From assembly GCA_020912385.1 (NCBI GenBank), contig CP087206.1, positions 3,286,001 through 3,350,000 on the forward strand: a DNA stretch of 64,000 nucleotides. Direction: 5' to 3'. The notes below the pieces were generated by a model. It saw nothing but the letters and a program-made list of their open reading frames with translations. It was not told the origin of the DNA and did not search any database. The translations under genes and the position numbers were made by a program. Numbering within the stretch: position 1 is the stretch's first letter; every line of letters starts with the position of its first letter. This DNA is from Neofusicoccum parvum. Taxonomy: Eukaryota > Ascomycota > Dothideomycetes > Botryosphaeriales > Botryosphaeriaceae. Shown here in pieces: positions 37,495 to 47,879 of this stretch.

Positions 37495-38764
37495 ATGCTG
37501 CTCCTCGACTACCAGAACGTGCTCATTGAGTCGCTGCTCAACGACCGCTTCTCCGGGTACGCCCAAACAGCCGTCGCCGCCCCGAGCCCCCCGGAGCACC
37601 CCCGCGCCGTGATGCCTGGCCCGCTCGAATACTGACCCCGCGCAGGGCCGCTCCCGTGTCGATCGACCAGATTGTGTCCGACTTCGACGGCGTCACCTTC
37701 CACATCTCCACCCCCGAGTCCAAGACCAAGATCGTCATCTCCATCGCCGTGCGCTGCTTCCAGGAGCTGGTCAAGTACGGAGCACAGGAGGTGCTGGAGC
37801 GCGAGTACGGCCCGTACATTATTGCCCCGGAGTCCGGCTACGACTTCTCCATCCAGGTTGACCTTGAGGACCTGCCCGCCGAGCAAGGTACACCATGCCT
37901 GTTTGCCCGCGTCAATTGGGGATGCCGCTGCTGACTGGTGTCTGGACAGAGGCCCGCGATGATCTGGTCCGCCGCATCTCGCTGCTGAAGCGCAACGCCA
38001 TGGCTGCTCCCTTCGAGCAGGCCTTCGACGAGTTCGCCGCCCTGCAGGAGGAGGCCTCCAAGTACACTTCCGAGTCGGCCCCACAGGGCGTGACCGAGGG
38101 CGGCGAGGTCCGCGCCATTCACTACCGCGAGGAGGAGGCCATCTACATCAAGGCGAGCTTCGACAGAGTCACGGTTATATTCAGCACCGTCTTCCGGGAA
38201 GAGACGGACCGTATCTTTGGCAAGGTCTTCCTTCAGGTACGCTGAACCGGAGCGTGTGCGTCATGCAGGCAGGGATACTGAGATTGTTTGACTAGGAATT
38301 CGTCGACGCGAGAAGGCGGGCAATCCAGAACGCGCCCCAGGTTCTGTTCAGGAACGACCCTCCGCTTGAGCTCCAGGGACAGCCCGAGGTTGCCCAGGCC
38401 CAGAAGGGAGAGGTCGGCTTCATCACCTTTGGTATGATGTCATCTTCTCACACTGCTCAAACGGTGTACTGATCCCTCTAGTGCTTTTCCCGAGGCACTT
38501 GACTGCCCAGCGCCGCTACGAGACCATCTCGCACATTCAGACCTTCCGTGACTACTTCCATTACCACATCAAGGCTTCCAAGGCCTACATCCACTCGAGA
38601 ATGCGGAGACGCACCGCCGACTTCCTCCAGGGTATGGCACAGACTTCAGGGATTTATTCTGTCATCGTTTCTAACACCTTACAGTTCTGCGCAGAGCCAG
38701 GCCCGAGACGGAGGAGAAGGAGAGGAAGACGGCCAGCGGACGTACCTTCAAGGTCAACTTCTAA
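37495..38764 (+). CDS. ARPC2: Arp2/3 complex subunit 2 (ARPC2, p34)
   Basis: Six exons: 37495-37556, 37646-37887, 37950-38236, 38296-38431, 38482-38631 and 38685-38764, all joining in frame to 318 aa, the usual family length. ARPC2 is a core scaffold of the Arp2/3 complex, which nucleates branched actin at endocytic patches. Recognisable conserved stretches are [94 protein letters not shown] and [20 protein letters not shown]. It ends [12 protein letters not shown]. All introns are short (48-89 nt) GT-AG. A possible polyadenylation signal AATAAA lies at 38965-38970. Confidence 0.97.
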
Positions 38765-39119
38765 GCAAACCCACCACCGGATCCGATGCACCGCAAGATA
38801 TCACGGAGTGGCCTAGAGGGCCGCCGCAACAACACAGCTGACCAAAGTGCTTGTGCGCTGCAAATCCATTGATGACCCTACAGCGCAGCCTCGAGCAGAA
38901 AGTAGAGTTTGGTCAAGTTAATAGGGGTTTGTGTAGGACAAGCCAGACGAAGGAAGCAGATGACAATAAATGCAAACTTCAAAGAAACATCGCCAAATCG
39001 TCCGACGAGCCTCTTGATGAATGTTACTCCAGAATACCCGAATAGCTAACCCTCAGAAAAAGCAAGCACCTTCCTTCTCTGGCCTCGATTGACTCTTTAC
39101 AGCAATTGAAATCTCCGCT
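38765..39119. other. Convergent 3' intergenic region
   Basis: 355 bp between the ARPC2 stop and the stop of the small convergent gene. It holds an AATAAA at 38965-38970 that fits as the ARPC2 polyadenylation signal. Nothing else was seen. Confidence 0.5.
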
Positions 39120-39548
39120 TCACCCACTCCAACTCATTCCACCCCCGCCCCAACCATACTTGGTCTTCTCCCCCAGCTTCAGCTTCTTGTACTCCTCCTC
39201 CCTCCTCTCCTTCTCGGCCGCCCTCTCGGCCGCCCGCTCCGGACTGTCCGGCTTCCCGCCCACCTTGGCTTTGACCTGATCGAACGCGGAGCTGAATTTG
39301 GATTTCGACTTTGTGGAGGAGCTGCGAGGGAGAGCGGTGTCAGAAATGGAGGCATCACCGAGTTGTACTGAGGAGGTGGAAGTTGTTCACCTCTGGTCAG
39401 TGATTTGTGCGTTGCCACTGTCGCTCTTCTCGGTGTACTGCGGGAGTGTGGAGACGGTGTCGAAGGATTGACGGCCGTAGAGGCTGTCCTCCTTCGAGGC
39501 TTCATTGGCTTTGGAGTAGCTGGGGAGGTTGGAGGTGTTGGAGCTCAT
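39120..39548 (-). CDS. Small conserved-looking protein of unknown function
   Basis: Two exons on the minus strand, 39548-39391 and 39321-39120, with a 69-nt intron (GTGAAC...CGCAG) and phase 2 join, 119 aa. The first half is Ser/Asn/Tyr-rich and polar (SYSKANEASKEDSLYGRQSF). The second half is a charged helix, ERAAERAAEKERREEEYKKL, followed by the ending KYGWGGGGMSWSG. No membrane segment or signal peptide is seen. The helix plus a Gly/Trp-rich end reminds me of short ascomycete hypothetical proteins, but I cannot name a function. The splice phase, the abrupt change from coding to non-coding composition and the sound ATG support it as a real gene. A coiled-coil-like helix suggests a protein partner. 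Confidence 0.7.
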
Positions 39549-41107
39549 GGTTGTTGTAGCCTGTGGAGATGGTGTCGTGGTGTTGTGGTCGAGAGGGTTT
39601 GGCGTATGAGAGAGGGCGAAGGAAAGGCTGACGAACGCCAGAGTGGTGATTGGGATGAGGATTGGGCGTCTTGCCTCGGGAAGAAGGTTGGTTTTGGAAG
39701 GATTGGTGCGTGGAGCCTGCTGACGGTTGTTTGCCGAGGAGGTGAAAAAAAGTAAAGCGGTGGTATGGAAGAGGTAGATTGGTAGTGAAGATGCCTGAGA
39801 GATGCTGCTGTCGCCTCTGTCCTCAGGCTGTCGGCGTCATGGCAGCCTTATGTACACACTCACTCCTCCAACGATCGAACCCAGACCTCGCACGCGGAGA
39901 CTTTACCCTTCGAGACTGCAAGAGTCATCAGCCCATCCCGTCCCGTCAGAGCAGATACCACCCTACTTGGCAGCATCCACCCAAACCCTACCAGCCAGAC
40001 CATTTGACCGCCTCGGCCCGCGCGCCGTGGCTTGCATTCCCGACGCCGCGACGCCCTGCCGGACAAGGCAGCAACATTTCCACGCACAACACACGTCCAG
40101 CAGCCGAAGCCACACGAAACAACACACCGGTCGCGTAAACCTACGTACCATCCCTCCTAGGCCGCAGGAAAAACGCGCAGACCGCGTCACACGCCCGCCT
40201 CACCACCGGCGGCAACGACAAGGTTGCTGCTCCCCCAACACCCTCTCTCGCTTACCTCGCCTACCCGAACGGGATAGCGCCGGGTGCCCCAATGACGGCA
40301 TGGCTGCCAAGGCAGCAAGTGCTTACGAGACTCTCTCCAGGCATTCTACGAGGTGGCATGCGTCCCGCACGCAAAAACCTTCGTCCGGTCCCACTCCTGG
40401 TGTCGTTGTTATCTTCCCCGCACGACGTGGTCCTGAATGCAATTTTAAATTATACGGCCAGCGCTCCACTCGGAGCTGTCTGTGGTGGCTATGCATGCCA
40501 AGGATGCGGCAGGCAGCTGGGTTTCGTGGGCTCTGAGAGGCTGCCACGTTCGAGCACCGGGAGATTAATTGCTCAGCGCGGTATGTACTCATGCTGCCAA
40601 GTGCCCTTGTGATGCTCAAGCTTTTTCTTCTCCGTTCTTTTCCTGGCCATGTCGACCAACAGCAGTTGCAAGTATTTTGCTGCCTAGGTCTGTCGCTCCT
40701 GCATTCCGTCTTGGAGTTTGTATAGGGAGTTGAAGCATTCATCCGGATAGTTTTGGTAATCATACCTAATGTACTTATGCATCCGGACGAATGCTTCAAC
40801 TGCCCATGAGTCACGGTGATACCAAGATGGACTGAGACATATGCTGCTCCCTTAGTTGACCAAAATCGGTTCAGCATTCACCTATCAAGGTAGAGGAATG
40901 GCAGCCAAGAAAATCCCTTCCCTCACTTAAACCCGCCATGTTCCATATCTACATTTTCCCACCTCCAACCAGGAAAGATCTGTGGGGCATACAGAAGACC
41001 GTACGCCCGCAAAACGCAGTAATACAAAAGTTTTCGCGAATAGAAACGCCGACTTTTTTGTGGTCGTTCGTCGAGCCGAGAAAAGAAACAGGAGAGGATT
41101 GGTGCAT
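39549..41107. other. Intergenic region with a palindromic element
   Basis: About 1.56 kb between the small gene and the 3' end of the carbamoyl-phosphate synthase gene. Its frames lack recognisable domains. The notable item is the near-perfect inverted repeat at 40728-40801. Confidence 0.5.
40728..40801. repeat. Inverted repeat, MITE-like hairpin
   Basis: The left arm GTTGAAGCATTCATCCGGA (40729-40747) and right arm TCCGGACGAATGCTTCAAC (40782-40800) are reverse complements except for one base, and pairing extends one base at each end. The loop is about 32 nt and AT-rich. A related arm with the same flank occurs near 6.2 kb. It resembles the terminal part of a miniature inverted-repeat element. 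No flanking duplication was recognised. Confidence 0.6.
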
Positions 41108-44100
41108 TTACAAAGACTTGTTGCCGATGAACTCGCTCCACTTCCTGACTTCGTTCGGGATGCCCTCCGGCCTGGGCAGCTTCTCGCTGCAGCACTGAGC
41201 GAACAGCAGCGCGGTCTGTGAAATCACAAGTCAGCAAATGTTACGTAGAGCATGAGGAGGAATCTATTCTTACCTTAGGCTCCATGAAGAGCGGGACACC
41301 GAAGTCGACCGCGTTCCTACGCATGACGTAGTCCTCATCGACCAGGCTGCTGGCCCTGACCTTGGCAAGGTTGAACACACCGCGGATGTCGTACTTCTGG
41401 AAAACCTCACGAAGGGCGCGCTTGTCCTCCTTGGGGAACTCGATGACCTCGACGGAGACGCTGCCGTTCTTGGAACTCTGCTCAAGGTGCTTCTTGACCT
41501 CGTTGTTGGCCGCGAATAGCTTGTAGCCGAGCGGGGCCAGGTAGTCGACGATCTTGGCGAGCTCAGGCTTGGAGACGTCACCACCGAAAAGGAGACCCTC
41601 ACCAGGCTCCGGCACGCGGAAGTTCATCATAGACTGCACAGACGCCCAGTAGGCCTCGACCAGGTCCTTGCCAAAGCAAGCCATCTCACCGGTACTGGAC
41701 ATCTCAACGCCGAGGTAGGGATCGGCGCCAGCAAGACGGGTCCACGAGAACTGCGGCACCTTCGTAGCGACGTAGTCACGCTTCTCAGCCATGAGATCGA
41801 CTGGCTCGGGGACATCCTTGCCGAGGAGAGCTTTGCTGGCGACATCGATGAAGTTGGTGCCGAGGACCTTGCTAACGAAGGGGAACGAACGAGAGGCGCG
41901 AAGGTTGCACTCAATGACCTTCAGCGCAGCCTCACCTCCCTCAGGGTCGTCCGCCTTGATGATCTGCATGTTGAAGGGACCGGTGATGTTCCAGGCCTTG
42001 GCGACCTTGTCTGCGATCTCCTTGCAGCGCTCGAGGATCTTCTTCTCGAGGTTGACAGGAGGAAGGACAAGGGTTGCGTCACCGGAGTGAACACCGGCGT
42101 TCTCAACGTGCTCACTGACAGCGTGGACAAGGACCTGGCCGTTGCTTGCAACAGCATCAACGTCAATCTCCTGTGCGCCCTCGATGTACTGGGTGATGAC
42201 AACCGGGTGATCAGGGGAGACGTCGCTGGCGGCGGTGAGCTTCTCCTCCAGCTCACCCTCAGTGCGGATGACAGTCATAGCAGCACCGGAGAGGACGTAG
42301 CTAGGACGGACGAGAACAGGGTAGCCGACGTTCCTCGCGAATTGCTTGGCTTCCTCAAAGGAGGTGAGCTCCTTCCACTCCGGCTGGTCGACACCAATGG
42401 AATCCAGAATTTGAGAGAACTTGTGCCTGTCCTCGGCTTTGTCGATGTCGTTGGGGTCAGTGCCGAGAACCCTAGCCTTGCCAACTTCCTGTAGCTTAAG
42501 TGCAATGTTCTGCGCAAGCTGACCGCCCACGGAGACAACAACACCACTGGCGGTCTCAAGCTCGTAAATATCCATGACACGCTCATAGCTCAGCTCCTCG
42601 AAGTAGAGCTTATCAGCGACGTCGAAATCTGTGGAATAAGTCTCCGGGTTGTACTCCAAGAAAGTTAGCATAGGTTCTGTGTTAAAAAAAAGTTGAAAAA
42701 GTTGAAAAAAAAAAAAAACTGAGGCGGGGAACATGGAGATGGAAGATGGGGCGGGGAATTCGGAGATGGAAGATGGGGCGGGGAACCCGGAGGTGCCAGA
42801 TGGGGTGGGGAACTCGGAGATGAGAGATGAGGTGGGGAACTGGGAGATATGCGAGTCGAGGTGGGATACATCGTCCAGATCGATGCGGAAGATATGTGCG
42901 GTGGTTTCCAGCCCACAAGACAGGCGAGACAAGTCGACCCGGAAAAAAAAAGGAAAAAACTACACTTACGTTGATCATGACAGTCTTCTTTCCAAGCCTG
43001 TTCAGGGCCTGCGTAGCCATGACGGCGGACCAGTCGAACTCGACAGAGCTACCAATGCGGTAGACACCACTGCCCAGGACAACAACTCCATGGTCATCAA
43101 AGGTGACATCGTGAGTAGTAGCGTTGTAAGTGGTGTACAGGTAGTTGGTGTCAGCAGGGAACTCGGCAGCGAGAGTATCAATCTTCTTGACGAACGGAGT
43201 GATACCGAAGGTCTTCCTGCGAGCGCGAACCTCATCCTCGGTGCTGTTGACAGCCAGGGCAATCTGCCTGTCGGAGAAACCAAGCTTCTTCGCCTTCATG
43301 ATGATCTCCTTCTTCAAACCGAACAGGCTGCCGATCCCCTTGAGCTCGTTGGTGCAATCGACAATGTTTTGAAGCTTGTACAGGAACCACTTGTCAATCT
43401 TGCTCAGTTCATGGATCCTGTCGACGGTGTATCCCTCGTGGAACATGGCCTGACCAACGGCGAGCCACCTCCTGTCAGTGGGGTTGGCCAGAGCGTCATC
43501 TAGGTTTTCAAACTTGTCACCCTGGAAGCCCAGGAACTTGGGGTCCACCTGACGGCATGCCTTCTGGAAGGACTCCTCAAAGGTTCTGCCAATAGCCATA
43601 ACCTCACCGACAGACTTCATGGAACTACCAATGTCCCTCTTGACATTCTGGAACTTGCTCAGGTCCCAGCGGGGCATCTTCGTGACGATGTAATCCAAGC
43701 TGGGCTCGAAGTTGGCCGTAGTAGTCTTGGTGACCGCATTGGGGAGCTCGGGGAGGGTGTGTCCGAGACCAATCTTGGCAGCGGTGTAGGCCAGGGGGTA
43801 TCCAGTGGCCTTTGAGGCAAGAGCGGAAGACCGAGAGAGACGAGCATTGACTTCAATAACCCTGTAATCAAGACCGTCGGGCTGCAGAGCATATTGCACG
43901 TTACACTCGCCAACAACACCGAGGTGGCGGACGATCTTGATGGAGGCGGATCGAAGCATGTGGTACTCCTCGTCGCTGAAAGTCTGGCTAGGAGATACGA
44001 CGATGCTGTCACCGGTGTGAACGCCGAGAGGGTCGAAGTTCTCCATGTTGCAGACCGTGATGCAGTTGTCGCTGGCGTCACGGACCACCTCGTACTCAGC

Positions 44101-45145
44101 CTCCTTCCAGCCCTTGAGCGACTTCTCGACCAGGATCTGGGGCGACAGAGTCAAGGACCTGGCAGCCAAGTTCCTAAGCTCATCCGGGTTGTTGGCGAAG
44201 CCAGAGCCCAGACCACCCAGAGCGTACGCAGCACGGACGATGATGGGGTATCCGACCTTCTCGGCAGCGTCCAGGGCTTCGTCGATGGTGCCGACGGCGA
44301 TTGACTCGGCAATGGGGATGTTGATCTCACCGAGAGCCTTAGCAAAAAGGTCACGGTCCTCACTGGTCTCCAGGGTCTTGATGCTCGTTCCCAGGACCCT
44401 GACGTTGAAGCGCTCCAGGACGCCCATCTTGTTCAGCTGGACACCCAGGTTCAGGGCAGTTTGACCACCAAAGCTGAGGAAGATGCCATCGGGCCTCTCC
44501 TTCTCAATGACGTATGTGACGTATTCAGGGGTGACGGGGAGGTAGTAGATCTCGTCTGCGAGCACGTGGGACGTCTGGATGGTAGCGATGTTGGGGTTGA
44601 TGAGCACCGACTTTACGCCGGCCTCCTTCAGAGCCTTGAGCGCCTGAGAGCCTATAAGTGCGGTAGATTAGCATTGTGGTGTCATTTTAGCGGCCGACCG
44701 CCTTGAGCATCCGTAGATACAGCCATTGTCTCTCAATGGCGCATCTTCACAGCTGTTTTCACCCAACCATCCACGACTCGGCGGCTTGGCTCCAGAGACA
44801 TGACTCACCCGAGTAATCGAATTCTCCGGCCTGACCAATACTAAGACCACCACTGCCAATAACCAGCACCTTCTTAACATCTACCAGGTCCCTAGCACCA
44901 GCGATGGCGCCGCTGTTCAGGTAGGCCTGGGCGTTGGGAGCCTCAGCAGTCGAGCGGAGGGCAGCGAGCCTGGAGAAGGCACGAAGCTGCTGAGTCTCAG
45001 CCCGGACGGTCTGACCCTTCCTCAGAGAGAGCAGCGGCGAGGCAGCGCTGGCGGTGAAGCAGCGGGCAGGGACCGAGGGAGCTCCAACGCGGCATTGGCG
45101 GAGGAGATTGGGCGCGCGGCGCGCCAGCCGACCGGACAGAGCCAT
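41108..45145 (-). CDS. CPA2: Carbamoyl-phosphate synthase, arginine-specific, large chain (mitochondrial)
   Basis: Four exons on the minus strand: 45145-44809, 44651-42970, 42653-41274 and 41215-41108, 1168 aa. It makes carbamoyl phosphate from ammonia (delivered by the CPA1 glutaminase), bicarbonate and two ATP for arginine synthesis. The N-terminus [19 protein letters not shown] is basic and Ser/Ala-rich like a mitochondrial presequence, as in Neurospora arg-3. Two ATP-grasp synthetase halves follow. The first begins [20 protein letters not shown] with [10 protein letters not shown] and [20 protein letters not shown]. The second starts around [20 protein letters not shown] and [12 protein letters not shown] short C-terminal MGS-like part ([15 protein letters not shown]) ends ...IGNKSL. 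No fused aspartate transcarbamoylase follows, so this is the arginine rather than the pyrimidine enzyme. Intron 2 (42969-42654, 316 nt) is enlarged by a minisatellite. Confidence 0.95.
42721..42852. repeat. 27-bp minisatellite inside a CPA2 intron
   Basis: About five imperfect tandem units of 27 bp (first unit 24 bp), each starting GATGGGGYGGGGAAYNCGGA. It lies wholly within the second CPA2 intron, next to A-rich tracts (42682-42719). Because 27 is a multiple of three, both strands stay open through the array, which explains the misleading Pro/Ser-rich frames over it. The plus strand is G-rich and has quadruplex potential. Confidence 0.85.
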
Positions 45146-45448
45146 TGAAGCGGGGCGTTCGGCGGGGAGGGGAGACCGGTCGAGCCTCTTCAAGCCTCAG
45201 CTAGGAGGTGGTCGAGGGGTTTGCGGTCGGCGTGTGGGCGAAAAGCTTGAGGAATGACTGGCACCGAGCTCGCACCGCGCGAAGCAAAAACTAAAGCGCG
45301 GGACTTTGCGATAAGTGATAAGGCCGGCCGGGGTTCAGGCACGCCCTCTCGCCGGTGACGTTATTAAAATTGGCGCGCACACTGGTCGACAAGCTCGGTC
45401 GGGAGTCAATGGCTTGGAGATTGCGGGTTGGGCGGTGTGGAAGACGCC
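45146..45448. promoter_or_regulatory. Upstream region of CPA2
   Basis: 303 bp between the CPA2 start and the stop of the next minus-strand gene. It must contain the CPA2 promoter and leader. A TGACTGG word near 45255 is only loosely like a Gcn4/CPC1 site, and I do not claim one. Confidence 0.35.
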
Positions 45449-45743
45449 TTAGTTAATCGAGGCCTTCCACAGGTGGTCTACATCGTGGTCAGTCACGGCG
45501 ACGGCAGCGAGCGGCAGCAGCAGAATCGTACCAGAGATGTAGTCCTGCAGCAGAGAAAAGTCAGCCTCGGGGTCCTCAACACGCTCGCGCGGGCGGCGTA
45601 TTTTGCACGCCTCGCACAGATCGGCGGCCTGCATTTGGGCATCTCGTAGGGCGCAAAGCGCAGGCTGCGCGGGCTCGGGGCTTCTGCTTAGCGCGTCGGC
45701 GGGCACGTACCTGAGAAGTGAAGATAGTCACAGCAGCACGCAT
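45449..45743 (-). CDS. 42-residue single-membrane-segment microprotein with an intron
   Basis: Exon 1 45743-45711 (11 codons, MRAAVTIFTSQ) and exon 2 45544-45449 (31 codons plus TAA), joined in phase 0 over a 166-nt intron. The intron has donor GTACGT, branch-like GGCTGAC and the strong acceptor TTTTCTCTGCTGCAG. The product is 42 aa: a short basic N-terminus, one hydrophobic segment (YISGTILLLPLAAVAV) and an acidic/His-rich end DHDVDHLWKASIN. The layout is that of tiny mitochondrial or ER membrane subunits, but I do not recognise the family. The splice signals and the in-frame join are the main support; the CDS is shorter than its intron. Confidence 0.55.
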
Positions 45744-46388
45744 TCGCGGAGATGTGGTGTTTGTTGGTTCGGTGGTGGAAGGGAAGAGGGAGGAAGAGGC
45801 TGGCGAGCGAAATGAGTCAAGAAATAGCCCAGCGGTGCTCCGCGATTGCGCGCGCGATGGTGTCGGTAAAAACAATTTTTGGCTTCCCGAACATCGGACG
45901 CTATCTCACGCGGGTCGTCATGCACACCCCGTGCCCCTCCCGCAGACTTTTGCTTGTCACAGCTCCGTGGGTCCAATGATGGCATGCGGCACGGCTGCCC
46001 ATCTAGAGGAGCAAGTCATCGGCGCTGCAGCTTTGCGTGTGGGGTGCCGCCCTCCAGTGCTGCTATGTGCCGGGGTGCTGCATCTCTGGCGCCATTGCGG
46101 TTTCCCAATATCCTGCATCTACGGGCCCTGATGGCTCCATTGAAAAGCAGGATACGCTCTGACTCTTCGCTGCAGCACGGTTGGGATGCTGCTGGCTTGT
46201 GCGTGATCGGGTGTCCACAAATTACGATTGTCCGCGTCCCGAGGCCACGGAGATCATGATATTTATCAATGCACGTTGTCATCGTGAACTGTATAGCGCA
46301 TCCCGCCATGCTGCCGAAGAACACCGTCCTTTCTAGAGTCTAGGCGCAGCGTGCGGGCAAAAAGCACCCATGTCCCCCAGCGCCGCCA
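45744..46388. other. Intergenic region, microprotein to LCL3
   Basis: About 645 bp. It should contain the promoter of the microprotein gene on the left and the LCL3 3' UTR on the right. No gene, repeat or RNA was recognised. Confidence 0.45.
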
Positions 46389-47292
46389 TTACTTCTTGTC
46401 CTGGCGCTTCCCCTTTGCCTCTTTCAGCTGCGCCTGTTTCTCCTCCTCTGCCTTCATCCTGTTCTTGTATTCTCGCGGGCTTTCCAGGTCCGGCTTCGAC
46501 TTCTCGAAGAACCGTCCCAGCAGCGAAGGTTGCGCCCACATGCCGACCTTGCTCTTCTTCGCTTGTGCCTCTGCGTCCCGGTATTTCTGCTCCAGATTGC
46601 CGAACTCCGAGCCTGTTTTGGCCTCATATACAGTAGCAAGCCCCGCCTTCAACATTTCCAGCCCAACATCTTTCCTGAACAGCCGGGGTCGAACGTAGAC
46701 CGACGCGACCACGCGGTCATACTGGTCCCGACGGTATATGTATGCGCGCACGCGCCGATTGAGGATGGAGCTTTTCAGCCAGTCGTACGCTTCTTGAGAG
46801 TATGGTTGGGCAGGACGGCCGAAATGCGCGAGTTCTGGAGCGTCGACTCCGGCGATGCGAATATGTATCTAGATATCGTGTCAGGCTAATTGAGAATGCG
46901 TACGTGCAAAGCGCGCTTCGTACAGTTCTTGCCATCAAGTCCTCTCGCTTTGTGGGGATCCTCCTGCCCGGAAACCAGCCCCAGCCTGCTAGCCGGCCGC
47001 CGGGGGTGTGGAAGAGGTGGAAGTTGTCTGCATCGCCCACTCTGGTAACGGTGCCGAAGAGGCTGCGCTGGCGGAAGAAGGAAGGCTTGATGTAGTCCAC
47101 GCTGGGTATGCGGCGGAGGTAGGATTTGTAGACGTGGATGAAGAAGAGCGTGGTCGCGGTTAGCAAGACGGTGGGAATGACATGGCGCGGCTCAGTGTAG
47201 TGCTGCCAGTCAATGGCGTTGAGGTTGTCGTTCCATTTCGAGACCGGACGCTTGTCTTGATCGTCGTCGGAGCTCGACCAAGGCCAGCGCAT
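46389..47292 (-). CDS. LCL3: LCL3, membrane-anchored staphylococcal-nuclease-like endonuclease
   Basis: Two exons on the minus strand, 47292-46924 and 46868-46389, with a 55-nt intron (GTACGA...CTAG) joining ...LMART to [12 protein letters not shown] in phase 0, 282 aa, normal for LCL3. Fungal LCL3 proteins are predicted mitochondrial-membrane nucleases. One N-terminal membrane segment, [17 protein letters not shown] (about residues 37-54), precedes the SNase/TNase fold. The fold begins [20 protein letters not shown] and carries [36 protein letters not shown] and LLKAGL-type helices ([20 protein letters not shown]). The charged C-terminus ends KGKRQDKK. The conserved Asp, Arg and Glu positions of the nuclease site appear present. 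The upstream open sequence beyond the ATG is not part of the protein. Confidence 0.93.
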
Positions 47293-47879
47293 TGTTGCGC
47301 GGTGCGGGAGAGGGAGGGAGCGTTGATAAACAGAGCGGAAGCAGGGCGCCAGCCAAGGCCATGCGTAGCCGAGGGCGGTGGGTGTGCGGAGCAACGATCT
47401 GATTGCCGCTATCTCCGGCATCTGCCACCGTTTCAGCGGCAATGAAATTGCCAGTACTTCTACGTACTTGCTCAGCTCATACGGCGACTTCTCCAGATCC
47501 AGGCTTCCAGTACTGGCATTATGGCAGTACCACGGTACGGCATATCGCTTCCTGGCCCGAGCTCGAAGCAGCGTGATCATGTGCTCTGGCGTTGCGGGCA
47601 GCGAAGCGAGACGCGTCTCCCCGAGCCAATCCCTCACTCCGCCAGTCGGTTCTTTCCCTGCTCACGTTTCTTGTTTACATCTATGATCACGAATGCTGGT
47701 TAACAATCGACCTGCGAGTATTCAACATCACATCTATCTATGGTGGGCGGTAGAATGCGGTAGCACTACTAGGCAGATATGCAGACAATAATAACCCAAA
47801 CTGCCCCGGAGGAGTTCCCGCAGCCCATAATGCTCATCAGCTAAATAATTTAAATACGAAACGGTCCAGAAGTTCAATT
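47293..47879. promoter_or_regulatory. Upstream region of LCL3
   Basis: About 590 bp between the LCL3 start and the MFS remnant. An open frame continues upstream of the LCL3 ATG to about 47637 but has no start or homology of its own. The left part is likely promoter. A weak MFS-like hydrophobic stretch on the minus strand around 47770-47820 may be more of the remnant. Confidence 0.35.

Noticed and set aside
37066..37496. Upstream extension of the UTP12 open frame by about 140 codons
   Set aside because: The family start MVKSY is encoded by a 17-nt exon at 37065. The extension is promoter sequence that happens to be open.
39802..40536. Plus-strand frame of 244 codons between the small gene and CPA2
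   Set aside because: Arg/Pro/Ser/His-rich random-looking text without motif. It lies in the promoter side of the small gene.
42682..42969. Pro/Ser/His-rich tails on the CPA2 exons, with repeated FPAPSS-like or PRPIFHL-like units
   Set aside because: They are translations of the 27-bp minisatellite within the intron. CPA2 homology resumes exactly at the predicted splice sites.
46925..47637. Longer N-terminus for LCL3
   Set aside because: Sequence upstream of the ATG at 47292 has no membrane or nuclease motif, and the family length is met without it.
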